NCBI RefSeq assembly: GCF_000247815.1
Contig: NC_021681.1
Span: 23,134,789 to 23,198,788, forward strand
From: Ficedula albicollis
Taxonomy: Eukaryota; Chordata; Aves; Passeriformes; Muscicapidae
Length of the DNA stretch: 64,000 bases
Direction: 5' to 3'
Each line of letters starts with the position of its first letter. Within the stretch, counting starts at the first letter, position 1. The position numbers were made by a program, and so were the translations under genes. Under the pieces are notes generated by a model. That model was not told where the DNA came from and searched no databases. It was given only the letters and a program-made list of their open reading frames with translations. Positions 25,801-39,800 of this stretch are shown here, in pieces.

Positions 25801-25944
25801 TCACAAATGCACACGAAATGACTGGAGATCTTCCAGAAGCAGCTGATAATTTGTCTGATAGCGTGCCAACAAAAACAGCCTGAAAACCACATCCTCTTTA
25901 ATGGTACCTAGCTCTTCAAAGCTCCAGTGGACAGTCCAAAGCTC
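25801..25944 (-). other. Weak candidate terminal exon, 47 codons to stop
   Basis: A pyrimidine-rich acceptor (catcctttcttttcag) on the minus strand leads directly into an open frame. It starts ELWTVHWSFEELGTIKEDVV and ends LLLEDLQSFRVHL before TGA. The composition is protein-like, with an amphipathic leucine-rich end. The frame is also open upstream of the acceptor for about 50 codons, so the splice site is not needed to explain it. No family recognised. Confidence 0.15.
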
Positions 25945-28769
25945 CTGAAAAGAAAGGATGAAAACCTGCAGGGTGACAAGGAGAGTCAAAACAAACCCAA
26001 AATCAGTCCTAAGAAACGCTGTGCCCTGCTCAGAGCTTTTAGGAAACTCCATTGGGGTTCCAAACCCCACCACAGCAAATGACCTCGTTACATTTCCAAC
26101 ATTCAACTTCTGATCCAGATTGGGGAAAAAACTCAGTGATCATTTCTGTCCTCTGCATTTGAGTTTCCAGATGGGTCTAGAGCAGCTGGAAGTTCCAGGC
26201 TAGATTCCTGTGACAACAGCTTGCCTTTTGTCACAAAGGATCAAAAGCAGGTTAATTGTTATTAGAGGCATCTTTTAAGGCTCGTGTGCAGTAAGAGCTC
26301 TAAGATGAAAGCACAATATGTTTCAGTGGGCACATCTGAGTGTTTTGTATCTTTGCTTGCACTGGAGGACGGCGTTGAGGGATTTGGCAGAGTGGCAGCA
26401 TCTGATTTATCCCTGCTGCCTCCTTGGACAGTGCCAGCACTGGGGTCTGTCCAGGGCTGGGGCTTCTCTCTGCTGCTGGGACAAATAAACACCACACCAA
26501 AAACCCAAATCAGAAAAACCAAACAGCGGGTTTTTTTTTTCCCTCTTTGCTACAGCAAATTAAAAAAAAAAAAAAACTCAAACAGCAAACCCCACATTTT
26601 AAGTTTTAAGCTTTCAGAAAATAGACTGGTGTTTTGGCACTTCAACACCTTGTGTATTATCTTGCCACTTTCTTCTCTCTAAGTGGCTACATTACTCTTC
26701 CAAACTAGCAAAGGGTGTGGAAATATTTATTATCATCTACATTTTCTGTAGAGATCATCAAAGGACCGTGGAAAGTATCTGTGTGCAGAGGAAGGGAAAG
26801 GGAAAGGCAATTACTCCTGCTTGATCTGTTTATTCCACAAGTTGGACACAAGTCATTGCCGTGACATTTTCATTTTCCTGGATACACGACTGGGCTCTAA
26901 TCTCATTTGTGCTGGTGTAAGCACAGGAGGATCAGCAAGCTTTCCCCCATCTACATTTTGGGAAGTAACAGCAGGAATCAGGCCCCCCTAACCCTTGATC
27001 ATTAATTCTGGTTCACCTCTTGCATGTATCAGTAGCTGTCAAAAAGGTTTTGGAAAGCTGTCAATCTCTGGTAAGAGATAAAATCTTTATTAATAAAAAT
27101 AATTTAAAGCTGAGTTTGTTCATTGGAAAGAGAGGTCACTGGCACTGTGGTGTCAAGAAGCCAATATTTTACAAACACATGGTATTCTTGGGGGAAATCA
27201 AAGCAAAGTCTGTACAGAGCCTCCTGCCAAGTGAGCTAACAACTCCATTTAACAAAACAAAATCATCCCAATGCTTAGAAGAACTCTTTCCTTAACAAAT
27301 AAAAATCAAAGCAAAATGCAGACCAAAGTGAAATTACTTCCATGATCAAATCAGAAGCTAAGGGCCAAGCTGTGCTGTAGGGGGAAAGGGAGGGGGATGG
27401 AGTTTTGCTTTTAACAAGCAAGAAGACTAATGGAAATGATCAGCAGTGAAAATTCAGTTATCTGTTCTGCTGGCCCATTATTTACCGTGAAGCCACCAAA
27501 CAGATTTGAGTTCCCAGCTCTGCTGCACCGAGGAAGGACTCCAGAGGAGCTGGATCATCCCAGCCTGGCTGCCCTTTGTTCTGCAGCCTGCCCAGCTGTG
27601 CGCCCCTCCAGCCCAGCTGTTTGGGCAGCACTGCCCCAGCTTGCTCAGCTGCCCCTGAGAGCAGCAACAACCAGGTTATTCCACCTGCAAACCTGCACGG
27701 GGCTTGGGCACTGCCACTCCTGACCCCTCTGAGAAACCAAACCACCCACTGAGGGTGGTTTTGGGATACAAAATCTCCCTTCCACCCCTGAGCAGTCATA
27801 CTTTTATAGCAGCACAATGCACTGATAAAGTGGGGGATTATCCCACCAGTTAGCAGAAAAATGGAAATACGACACTTTTTTAGTGTTTAGCGGGTGACAA
27901 ATTCCCAGTGTACACAGAGATTTTTGCTCCAAATTTTAATTTGGATGATCTACCCCCAGATACAGCACAGATCAGTGAGGGGCACCTCCAGCTAAGCTCA
28001 GAGAGCAGCTCCAGCACTCAGAACCCTCAGATCAAAACCTGAAATGCCTTTGCAAAAGGTTTTCCTTATTGCAGCTACAAGAGGCTGTGCCTAAGAAGGG
28101 AAAAATAAAAGTCAAGCTTCATCCTGTGCCTGTGTGAAGGGCGCTCCTGCGGGTAGGAGTGTGTGTCTCTGTTGCAGATAACTAACTAGCTACATGACAA
28201 TATGCATTGGAGATGAAACCAAAGCAAATGCCAGCATGATATATTGTGTCAGTAACATCAAAGGAGAAGGGGAGGGGAAGTGAGTGTGAAAATCAAACAG
28301 AGTACTTGGGAAAGAAAGCTAATTTTGAGTTTGATGTGCACGAGTGACACTCATTAAAAATTGACGAGTGCATGTGAAAGGATGCCACCTGGGATTATGC
28401 AACTGCTAATTAACATTTAACACCATTTTCTAACCTTATAAAATATTCTTAGCCTGCTGAAGGCTTCTTCATAACAAGCACAATGGAAAAAAAAAAAAAA
28501 AAAAAAAAAGAAAAAGAAAAAAATCCAGCACCTAGCAACAGCAAATGGAATGGGAAAACTTTATGAACTTTCTAAAGCAACAGAGGAGGCACAAAGGGCT
28601 TAAAGGAAGAGGGGACAAGGCAGCACCACCCCTGACAGGTGAAACACCTGTATCTGTGCCCTGCTCACTATCCCATGAACCAAAGGGACAAAGGAGCAAA
28701 GGGATGTGGCACTAATACAGGCACTGGTGACTGAATGTGTGTCCTGGTTCTCCTGCCCATGGGATCCAC
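25945..28769. other. Non-coding stretch
   Basis: No recognisable exon. A 23-A run followed by A-rich sequence lies at 28487-28523. The part at about 28170-28440 is low-repeat AT-rich sequence that could be conserved non-coding DNA. Confidence 0.5.
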
Positions 28770-28774
28770 TGGAT

Positions 28775-28895
28775 TTTCACAGAATCATCACTTTTGGGGT
28801 TGGAAAATGCCTCTCAGTTCATCAAGTCCAACCTTTCACCCAGCACTGCCAAGCCAGGTCCAGACATCTTTTAAACAACTTCAGCACATATTCAT
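28775..28895 (-). mobile_element. CR1: CR1 LINE 3'-end fragment
   Basis: The plus strand shows the reverse complement of a CR1 terminus. It has 'cacagaatcatcac', 'ggttggaaaatgcctctcag', 'ttcatcaagtccaacc', then 'cacccagcactgccaagcc'. The element is therefore in minus orientation, 5'-truncated and diverged. It resembles the same subfamily region as the 2.4 kb plus-strand copy. Confidence 0.88.
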
Positions 28896-31800
28896 ATTAA
28901 ATTAATTTAAAATCCAGCATGTTTTAAATATTTCCTGGTACAGCACCAAATTTCACCCTAAATGACACCCTCCTACCTATTGTAAGCCACAACTCTGAGT
29001 ATTACATGAGGTCTCCCACCCCTGGAATTCAGCATGAGCCTTGCAGTAGCTGCTAATTTTCCCCCAAAAAATCCTTCTCCTGGATTCCTGCCAGTATCCA
29101 GTAGGGAAATCCTGGGTTTTAGTATCTTCTAGTTTTTTTCATAATAGTGGTCAGGGGAAATATGGACTCGAAGCACGAGCATCTGTTCTAGCTGTAAGTT
29201 CACACAGATTTGGGGTCCCAAAATAGCAATTTTTTAGAAGCTGAGTAGGAAGCTCTCTAGAGAAAAAGGGAGGATAAATAAAAAGAGCAGGAGAAAGTAG
29301 GAGAAAGTGAAGGGGAAGCAGATAAGGTGACAACAAGACCTGAGCCTGGTGGAACAGATCATTGAGGGAGGAGAAAGGGGCAGATTTGCTGATTCAGAGC
29401 AAAGTCTGAGGAGCCTGGGAACATGCACTCCAGAGCATTTTAACAAACCTAAGCCCAAAGCAGCAAAATGAATAGATTACATTTGGGTTTGGCTATTTCA
29501 GCCGTGTGTTTACATTGTGTAGTTTCATAGTTTAAACAAAGAAGGGAGACCAGAGGGACAAACCCAAACAGACCCAGGGCCCAGCGTGGGGCATCCCAGC
29601 AGATCTCCCTGCTGGAATGACAATATGGTTCTTTGCAGAAATGAGACATTTTTATAAACCCAGGAGCCCTCCAGAATTTTACACACATATCCCAGAAATA
29701 AAGTGCTTTTTAGAACTGTGTACAGTGGAACTTTATGATAAAAGATGGCCCCATGATATGGTTCTAACTGCACAATACTGACATATTTAGGTAGATTTTA
29801 ATTAATACACTGATATTCATCCAGCATGCCCACAGGATTCTTGTGTCTTTTTTCACATGCTTCCAGATGAACTTGCTAATTGAATGGCTAAATGTCTTCC
29901 AAAGAGGCAAGACAGAGACACTCCCCATTTTCACTGGGAAAAGAGAATGGGATTAATTCTTAGAAATAATTCTTCAGCACAGTCAAAATTTTTTAAGAGA
30001 GAGTAATACCTCTGCCACTTTCAGATGTGTCCCAGATTGGCCATGTTCCTTAGATTCCACAGATACCAGCATCTGTGGATGTAATGTCATTTATGCACAC
30101 CCAAAAGATGAGAGGCGTTGCCTTGTTACAGTGATCAGCCTCTCTGGTCCTTCCATCCTGGGACAGGGATAACAAGAACATGCAGGGAGGGCTGAGCAGA
30201 CAGAAAACAAGAAAGGAGAAGTGTAAAAAGAGGGGGAAAGGGGCTCAATATTAAGCAAAGAAATGTTCCAGTTACCACAGGAAAGCCCAAGACAGTCGGG
30301 GACAAGCCCCAGCAGACACGGTGCTGAAGCAAAGCAGAGAACTGGAGAAAATTGATTTTTGAGCAGAAAAAAGAGCAGTTTTCCCTTGCTGAATTTGAAG
30401 CAGTGAACTTTCAGATGTTCAGCTTGTCCAAGCCTGTCCCTGGGGCGGGAGTGGGGCAGAGCCAGGTTTGGGAACAGCTCCAGAGTCACTAAAGCTGCAC
30501 CCAGAGCAGGATCTGCTGCAACCCAGAATGAAACCTCAGGAAACTGGAAAGCAGGTGTGTGCTCTAAACACAAAACAGAGGGGTGTCCACAGACAAAAGA
30601 AGAATGAAACCTCTGTAAATAAGAATATTTTCCTTTCTTATGAGCCCTCTCCACGACCAACATCCATTCACGCTTCTGAGCATGCCCAAACTTCTGCTTT
30701 GATTTACAAATCCCAGATATTACACTGGCTCTCTCCTTACAAATTGTAAAATCTCCACTGAGAAAAAGGAGAGAATGAAGTTTACATTTTTTTTTTTTAG
30801 GGATAATCTTTCATCATTACCATTGTTTCAAAACTTCTTTAAGTATGGCCTTTCCTGAAATGGCCCCTGTTTAAAATGTGAAACTGTATTTTCACATAAA
30901 GAAGTATTTATTTTGCAGAAAACCCAGAAAGATAAAGCTCACTGATTGCCATGAAGTGTCATCTTCACAGGAAAGAAAAGAAAAAAAAAAGAAAAAAAAA
31001 GATCAAACACTTTAAAATTTGTCCAAAGCTTCTAACCCTTAAGCTAATAAAAGAAAAACAGTAAATCAGCTTTAAAAAAATGTTAGCCCAAATTTTATAT
31101 TTCTAGCGAAGCATGTCTCTGAAAACTATTACACCTCAAGTATGAGGTAAGAAAAAAGTCAATACCCTGTGTTACATGCCAGAAGGAAACACAGCAATTA
31201 AGAAAAGATGGGAAAAAAAAACCCAAAAAAAAAAATAGTCAGGAAAAATCTATCCAGGGGATTGGGGAGCAGGTTATTTTGATTGCCAGTATGCAAATGA
31301 GGAAGGATGTGGATAAATGGCATGCAGGGATCTGATTTTATTTCTTTATTTTTTTTAAACTCTTGCTAGAGTCTTCCAATTTTTGAGCTTTCTGTTTCTA
31401 TAGTGAAGTATCAATTTAAGGCTTTCCTTATTTCTTTATTTTCTAAGTGTTTGAGCTTGGAAAGCCACTGATAGTGAATTTTGGGGCATATTTAGAGCAC
31501 TTGTTTTGTTTAAGATTATTGTCAACAACTGATCATATAAAAGATGGTTTTATTTGTCCATCCTTCCTTGATTTATATTTTTCTGTCTGTACTCAGAGGC
31601 AAAACCAAAAACCCAAAGATATGGAGTGGATTTTCTCTAGCAAAATGCTGATTCCTTGGTCCACCACGTTTGTCACCTGCTTCAAGGGACTCAAAACACA
31701 AGATTTATTGGAATAATTAGTGCAGAGGGCTACACCTGCACAGATAAATAAATATGATCAGATCCACAACCAGGAGAAATATTAACAAGGATAAGAACCA

Positions 31801-33445
31801 CAAAAATAACCTTTTTCAATACCAAGTATCACGGACTCCTTGTGCTTCTTGACAGCTTTTCCTTTGATGACACCACAGTAGTTTGTTGGAAATTTCCATT
31901 CTAATTTGGCAAACAGGAATGTGAGTAAGCCTTTAGCTGTGCTGAATGAAAACTCAAGTGGTTTGTCCAAGAAACTTAAAAAATTTAGTGTGGGTACTGG
32001 AAGGTTAAGACAAACACTTATTACTGCAGGATATTTTTTATGGGTTTCTTGCATAAAACCAAGGAAAGGAAGACTAATTGAATTTTCTCTTCTTCAAGAA
32101 GAAAACTTAGAGAAAAGTAGGTACAGCATTAAAAGAAAAACCGATCGCCTTCCACACGTTAAAACAGCATTAATATAAACTCATTGTGTAAAATGGAGAA
32201 GGAAACAAGGAAGCTGCAGCCAATGGCACCAAGGTGCTTTCCACAGAAGAAGTACCACTGTGAGGCATCAGGACAGGATAAATTTCATTCTGTTTCCAGC
32301 CACTGTGCCTTAAAATCTCCCTCAAATTCACAACTCACGTGACAGAAAGAACGGTGAGATTTAAACCCTCCCTGCTTCCCCTCTCCACCAGCAGAAGGAA
32401 ACCTTGGCATCTCACCCCAGTGCAGCAGCTCTTACCACTCCCCAGCCAACTTTTCCCTGTCCCAGACTTTGCTGGGAGCAGCAGAAATTCTGGAGTGAGC
32501 GTCAGAACCCGGCGGAGACGAGACCCCGCAGCCCCTGAAACCAAGTATGGGTCGCCTTAGGGTTTGTGCACGAGGTCTCACCCACCCTTGATTTCTGGAG
32601 CCACGGGGCTGCTTGGGCAGAGGGGTCAGGAGGATGAGGGTGATGTCTGTCTGCAGACCATAAAACAAAGGGGTTTTGGCCAAGGGACGCACATGCCTGG
32701 TCCTGTGGCTGATATTTCCTGCACAGCATTCCTCCTGCTTCATCTGTGCCGTCTGTGTAGCGCTTTACTGGGACTAATAAACATTCCACACTCACTCTGC
32801 AACGTGTTTTCCCCCTGCAGGACAACCTACTTGCTATTAGCATGTAAACTGCACACTTGCCAGTCAGGCTAACCTCATCAATCTTGTCCAAGGCAGAAGA
32901 GCTTGTACCCTCTTACAAGATTTCTGGGACTGCACTTTTAAGTTATTCATCCATTCATTTGAAAGGAAAAGAAAAAAAAAAGTATCTTACAAGATTTCAT
33001 CTCTAGACTTCAAAAATAGGACATATTAATGGAAAGAAAAAGGATCACTCGAGTTATTTTTATATTCAAATTTGAATTTTTTTCCCCCCAGAGGAATCCA
33101 TTTTTGTGTTTCCCAGAAGAATATAGTGCAATTCCATCCCTGCTTTGAATTAGGAAAGCAGAATGAAGGAATTAAGATTTTTAAAATAACTATCAAAACC
33201 ATGCCTTGGATTTCTGTGTTTGTGCTCTTGCTCAGTAATGACTCCCCACTCACCCCCTGAGGAGCAGAATAAATTAAGCATGTACCACATTAACAAGCTT
33301 TTATTCTGGGGCTGACTCCAACCTCCCTGCACTGTGTGTAGAGGATGAGCTCCTCCTTGGAGAGCAGGACTTGCAGCTCACCCTGCTGCCCTGCCCTCCA
33401 GGAAAGGCAGGAGCTGGGAAGGGCTATTTTATAAAATAAAATATA
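28896..33445. other. Non-coding stretch
   Basis: No recognisable exon or transposon. A 190-codon open frame on the minus strand (30091-30663) has no domain, no codon signature and no splice context I trust. Several A-rich tracts occur at 30980-31240. A short CpG-bearing patch lies near 32505-32575. Confidence 0.5.
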
Positions 33446-33835
33446 GCCCGAGTTGGAAGGGACTATAAAACCCATCCAGTGCCACCCCTGCCAAGGCAGG
33501 GACCCCTTCCACTGTCCCAGGCTGCTCCAGCCTGGCCTTGGGCACTGCCAGGGGCAGCCACAGCTTCTCTGGGCACCCTGTGCCAGCCATCCCCACCCTC
33601 CCAGGGAACAATCCTTCCCAAAATCCCATCTAACCCTGCCCTCCTTCATCTTGGAGCCATTCCCTGTCACTCCAGCCCCGTGGAGTCTCTCTCCATCTTC
33701 CCTGCAGCCCCTTCAGGAGCTGTAAGGCCACCACGAGGTCACCCTGAAGCTTCTCTTTTCCAGGCTGAACAATCCAAATGCTCCCAGCCCTTCCTTGTAG
33801 GAGGGGGGCTCCACCCTTCTAAACTCTGTATTCTT
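33446..33835 (-). mobile_element. CR1: CR1 LINE 3' fragment, about 390 bp
   Basis: On the plus strand this is the reverse complement of a CR1 3' portion. It runs from 'gagttggaagggac' through 'catccagtgccacccctgcc', 'ccaggctgctccagcctggc', 'gggcagccacagcttctctg' and 'ccttcatcttggagcc' to 'ccagcccttccttgtaggag' and the 'gctccaccc' end. This order is typical of avian CR1 copies read antisense. It is the longest transposon remnant recognised here. Open frames across it (33429-33940) are shadows of the element and not host genes. Confidence 0.93.
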
Positions 33836-36800
33836 TTGAGATTTGCCAAGACAAAACTTGCATGTGGGTCACAGAATCCAAGTGTTTCAGGTGGGAACAG
33901 CATTCGTCTAATTCTTCAGAACTCACTTGCACTTTTTTGAGGCTCCACACACTGTAAAGCTGAATTCCCTCAGTTTGTGTTGCTTGAAAAAATAATTTTT
34001 CATTTTCTCTAAAATAAGGAGACATGAGCAACTTCATTTTGCAGTAAGAAGAGAAAGGCAGAGAAAGATTATGAGCCAGGAAAACCACCAAAATAATAAA
34101 AAGACCTTTTTAAATTTCACCCCTGATATTTCAGAACCAAGTCCTGAATTCCCCTGGAGGATTTGTGAAGGAAGAATTTCAATATGTTCCTTCTGCCGGA
34201 ATTAACTTCATTAGACAGAAGTGAAGCTGAAACCTGAAAGATTAGACCTGTAAGTGCAAAAAAAATTATGCATTTCAGGAACTCCTTTCTTCAGCAGAGC
34301 TGCTCCCTTGCAAAGCTTTTCCAGATGATGCTTCACAAACGGGGCATTGCTCAGAACGTGAACAAAAGCTTTCCCCAGCAGGAGGGGGGGAAAGCAGCCA
34401 CGTTATTTCATTCTGAAGAGTGGTGTTGTACAGCAATTACTTTGCATAAAATCTCCCATAATGAATTAAGAACCCCGAGTTAGTGCAGCAGCCAGGCTGA
34501 CAGAGCGGGCAATCCATCACAGAAATGATTCATAAATTAAACCATCCCCAACTAAGGCCTTCACATATCACTGTGTAATAGCTCCTAAGGAGTCATTATG
34601 GGTATTCTGTCAATAATGCATAAACTTCATGGCCCTTTTAACTCCCACCTCCCCTCAGATCCAAACAGTAATGGCCCATCACTCCTTCCCCCATCCCTGA
34701 TTGCTGGGTGCTGTTTTCTCACCCCATGGAAGTCAATGAAAGTGCTGCCATTGATATTCAGCAGCACAAACTTGCCTTCCCCTCACCTTAGCTCTAACCA
34801 ACAAAAATTCAAACTTAGCAGTGCTGCCAGGGCTGGAGTTGTATGCAGAGGACAGGGGAAAACCAAGGAAAGGAAGGATTAAACCTCCACTTTTTTCATA
34901 TTGCCAAATCTCTGTGCAAACCACCACTGATGTGTTTCACAACGTGCAGAGAGACGGGCTCGTTCAGTTTAACTCTTACCAATCTCATTAATCCCCCCCA
35001 GTTTTCTGCTTTCACATCACACTTTCACTTGCACTTTCACTGACAAGAATTGAGAAAGCCACGAGAAAGCATCTCGTTCAGCGTGGTCTGTGAGACTTGG
35101 TGTTTTATTCTGAAATACCCCACCACAGCCCCACGTTCACCAGACTGAAGCCACCAGCTAAACATCAGCACTGCCCAGGTGAGCCCTGCTGGAAGGCACC
35201 TCCTGGAGCATCACAGTCCTCAGAAACACCTCAGCAGTGACTGGTGCTTTTCAGGTGAAGTGTTTTATATCAAGAAGTAAGCAAAAGCACCATTTGAAAT
35301 GTGAAATATAAGGAATAAAATAAGGGAATGTGAGTCTGACATTTTACAGCCCTTGTTTGATGCCAGCTATTTGCAGAGAGTTCTTTCAGTGGAAGAAATA
35401 CTATGGCCAAACTCAGAAATAAGTGTATTAATACTAAACCATACATTACAGGTTATGCTTTATTAGTTTAAGGACTATGTAGCAGAAGGAAACTCTTCTT
35501 TCTTTTAAACAACTGTGTAAGTTAAGCAGCATGTTTTGTTACACACAAGAAACCATCCTGTAACTTGGTATGGAATAATACAAAAGCAATGCTCCAAATA
35601 CCACAGGGATTTGGCTCAGAAAGAAGATTTATGAAAAGAAAAAATGAATTCCCTTTTTAGCAAAATGTATATACAAGGGAACTTATACCTCCCATAAAAT
35701 CTCTCCGTTTATAGATCTATTTGAGATGAATGAAAACTGAAGTTCTGGGGTTAGATGAGGATGCCCTTTGCTGTGCAGCACAGAGTTGGTCTGTGCAACC
35801 TGGAGCTGCACACACCTGGGACAGCAGAGTAAAACACAGCCTGGCTCATTACTGCAGCTCCTGCCAGTCATTGCTATTCCTCTTCCAGCTCGCAGGGTTC
35901 ACTGGCAGATCAGTCCCATCAATTACTGCTCTGTGCCACGAGGCTCTGATATTACCTCAAGGAAAGCTCTGCACATCCAAATTCAAAGGCTGCCAAGGTG
36001 CAGTCGTGACTCAAACATCATCATTCAGTTTTCACACGCAACAAGGAAACCTATCATTGTGAAAATGGGTAATCAGCCAAATAATCTTGCCTTCACTTCA
36101 TTTACAGACCTGCAGCTTGTACTTTTAAAAACACAGGGGAAGTGTTGGGGTGTTTTAGCAGTAAATATTATTCATAGTATACTGGAATTTTCCAGGAACA
36201 AAAAGAAAACAATGGGAGTGAGATGATGAATACAAACTGCAAGGAGCAGTTTCTTTCTGGTATTTCTTTCCAGTATTACTCTTCAGGATGGTTCAGATAC
36301 TTCTTTTTCAGGGATTTTATGCATGGTAAGCAGTAAAAACAACCAGAAATATTTTCATTGCCCCAGCCTTCTGGACCCACCAGGATAAATCACCTCTTAG
36401 AATAGCAGCACCAAATACTTCATGTCAGTTCAAACCTCTGGATGCCTAAACCCATCCTTTACTTCACTAGTAATTACTTTTATAGAAAAAAAAAGAAATA
36501 TTACGTGCTTGACAACTTAAGCCAGCACTGACACATTAATCTTTCCCTTCAGGTAGTGTCTCAGGCTGAGCATTGCTCCCAACAGCAAAGCCCTGACTGG
36601 GGGAGACACAGACAGAGAGACATCCCCACACTGGGAAGGTCACACTCCTACTCACCCTGGTTCTGTCTAAGAGTTGATAGATCTGGAAGAGCTGGCAGTT
36701 TTCTTTTTCCCTAAAAAATAATCCTGATGGAGTTTTATTTTCATTCTTTCACTGTATTGTTTCCATGCCTGAGCACCAGGAGCCCTGAACTCTCCCACAG

Positions 36801-39800
36801 CTCCCAGTTGTGTTTGTGCCAAGGCTGACCCTGGTTGTGCCCTCTTTAGCACAAACACAAACATATTCTTCCCAATAACCTGAAAACCATCATTTCCACT
36901 AGTAAGAATTCCGAATTTTTCAACTCCTTGCATTCCCATTTAGAACAAACCAGGATTTCTGTTGCTGTGCAGGTGCCAAGCAGAAGCTGCCGCTGAGCCA
37001 CAGGAGGCACAGATGGGCCAGCCACAGTGCCAGCAGTGGAGGTGTCCTTAGGTGCTGTCAGCAGCAGTGAGTGAACCCTGGCAGATGCAGCCAGGAGGGT
37101 TTACAGGAGCTGGTCTCTTCCCCAGGCCAGCAAGGGCAGGACACTGCTGCCCCATCCCCAGGATATTTACACCAGCACCACGGCTCAGGCGAGTGTGTGC
37201 ACTCCCTGAGCTGCTGATTTTCCATCTGACACCACTGCACGGGCACTGCAGGCTCTTACCTGCTGCTCTCAGAGCACCAAGGCACAGCCAGAGCACACCT
37301 GTGATTTTTTTAGGATAGTAAGTGTGGGAGAAGCAGCCTCCTGTGCTGCCAGAGGAGAAGTCCTGAGAGGGGAGTTTTTGTTGGTGCTCTCCTTGAGCTA
37401 TTTAATACACAAATATATGGACATGGAATCTGATTTGTATTTTATACCCCAAAGCTCCATAACCCTGGCTGCTCTGTCCCTGTCACTGTTCAGGTTTAAT
37501 GGTGGCACTGGCAGCACATGGTGAGGTTGGACATGAAAACTGTCCCCAGGCATGGGTTTGTATAAGCTGAGCTTCACACAGTCAAGAGATAAATAATTTT
37601 AAATGTATTTGGTGAAAAATGGCATCCACAATTCAGCTGCAGACTTAGATCTAAGGGGCTGTTCTGGATCTGAAACCCAAGAAAACCAAACTGCTCTGGG
37701 ACAGAACCATTGACACACCCCCTTTGTGGGCTCCTTGGAAGAAAGAAATAACAGCCAGAATAAGAATTTGCCTTTCACTGAGGTTTTTATGTACCCACAT
37801 GCACAACAAACCTTACTTGATCTCTCTGTAGCATTTCCATTACTTCTTATTCAGATGAGAACACAAATGCAATCCACTGGCTTCACGTCTTTGCTTCTTG
37901 CAGATTGACTTCTTTATACCCTTACCTGGCCTAGTTCCATTTATTAGGAACATATAAAAAATTATTGCCTTCTATAACTCTTCTTCAACAATGCCTCCAG
38001 CCTGAAGGCTTCATGAAGTTATAAGCAAAGATTTATACGTAATAAATTATTGAAAATGAAAAATATCTGTCTCCAACAAAAGTAATATATCTCAGGTAAC
38101 AATGACTTTTCTAGTGAAGGGGAAGATAAAAGTGTATTTAGCAGGTATTCTGATACCATAAACTAGAATTCAATATTTGCATGTTCAAATATATTACAGA
38201 AAAATATGCTAATTCAAATCTGACATTAAGAAATTACTTTCTATTGCAAATTGGAATTCCAAATGAAACAATAAGCTGCACTAGACTTAGACAGCTACAC
38301 AGTCCACTTGGCAAAGAGAAACCACCTATAGAATTAATAAAAAACAAAAAAAAATACCCACAAAACACCCCAAAAACGCACATTACTGTTAAAACCACAA
38401 AGAAATACTAGAATGAGATTTCCTGCCTTTGCAGCACATACCTTCTCCCAAATATCCCCTCATAAATTTCCCACAGGAGTCCTACATCCACACCCCATCA
38501 CAGTGCATAAAATGGTTCACAGCTCTTGTACAGAGAACCTGCTAAGTGGATTAAAGCTTATTTTTCATGTGTGACTTCATGATTTACTGTGTTTGGCCAA
38601 GATTCTTCCTTGACTGAACTTGACCTAATCCATACCTGATTTAAAGGGGATTTTACGTATGCAAACACATGAATAGAAGTAAAGTACTAAGGTTCATTAT
38701 ACTAGAAACAACTCTGAGATCCAAACTCCAAAGAGGCTTCTAAAAGCTACTATCACATGTGCTTTTTAGGATTTTATTTCAAATGAGAATAAAACCATTT
38801 TTACTGTTGACTTTGACTCCGCAGTTCAGGATCAGATTCCACTTGTTTTATATAGTTTGAACTATTTCTATATCTTAAGTCACAGAACCTACAATGAGCA
38901 TAAAACTGTCCAAACAGAATTTATTCCTCCATTACAAAGAACAGATCGAGCATGGAAGCCAAAATGGGAATGGCACATTCCCAACAACAGGAATGAAATA
39001 ATATTGAAATAATACAATATAAAAACCTCATAAGAAGTTTTCTTCTAAACTGCAGTATTAAAACATTGTGCTATGGTTTTACCATAAAATGTTTTAGTCT
39101 ATTATAATGACAGAAAAACTTTCTAAAAAGTTGTTTTCATTCTCAATACACAGAAGGAAAAGGGTGATGTAAGACAAAGGTTCTAAGATGGCTACAAGAG
39201 GATAATTACAGTTGTAGAAACAATTAGTTAACAGCCTCATTAATGATAGAAAGGAGGTTACCACTTCTGTACCTGCACAAGATTCCCTAACACAGGGTGA
39301 GGGTGAGCTGTAAGTTCTGGATCCCAGCTGGTTCCAGGGATGTGAAACTTGCTCTGAAAACTGATCCTTTGCCCTCCTCTCATTGGGAAGTTCTCAGAGA
39401 AGCATTTTAGAAATTCAGTGTGATAACTAATGACCACTTTGTGAACAGCAACAGGCACCTACCACTAACTTAAATATGGGCAGAGGCCAAGGGAATCAAT
39501 CCCACAGCTCTGGGGGTGAACAGCAGCCACGAGCCACATCCACTCCCCTGGAGCTCATTTCAGCCACCTGGGCTCCATCCCTTGATGCATTTGAGCAGGG
39601 AGATGGAAGCTGGGCACTGGGCAGGACACCAGCAGCTCTGTGGGACATGGGAAGCACTCCCAGAGCTGGGAGGAGGCTCAGCAAGGGGCTGCAGACTGGA
39701 GCAGGGAATGGTGGCCAGAAAAGGGCACTCCAAGACTGATCACTAGATTATGGAAAGGGGAGAGAATGAAATGAAAACACAACAGCAGTCTGAAAACAAA

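Noticed and set aside
28487..28523. A23 plus A-rich tract, considered as the poly-A tail of a processed pseudogene
   Set aside because: No recognisable cDNA-like sequence precedes it on either strand and no target-site duplication was evident.
30091..30663. 190-codon minus-strand open frame
   Set aside because: It has no recognisable domain, its composition looks random and it has no convincing splice or promoter context; one frame of this size is plausible by chance in 64 kb.
33429..33940. Proline-rich open frames of 66-153 codons
   Set aside because: They lie across the antisense CR1 3' fragment and are repeat shadows.
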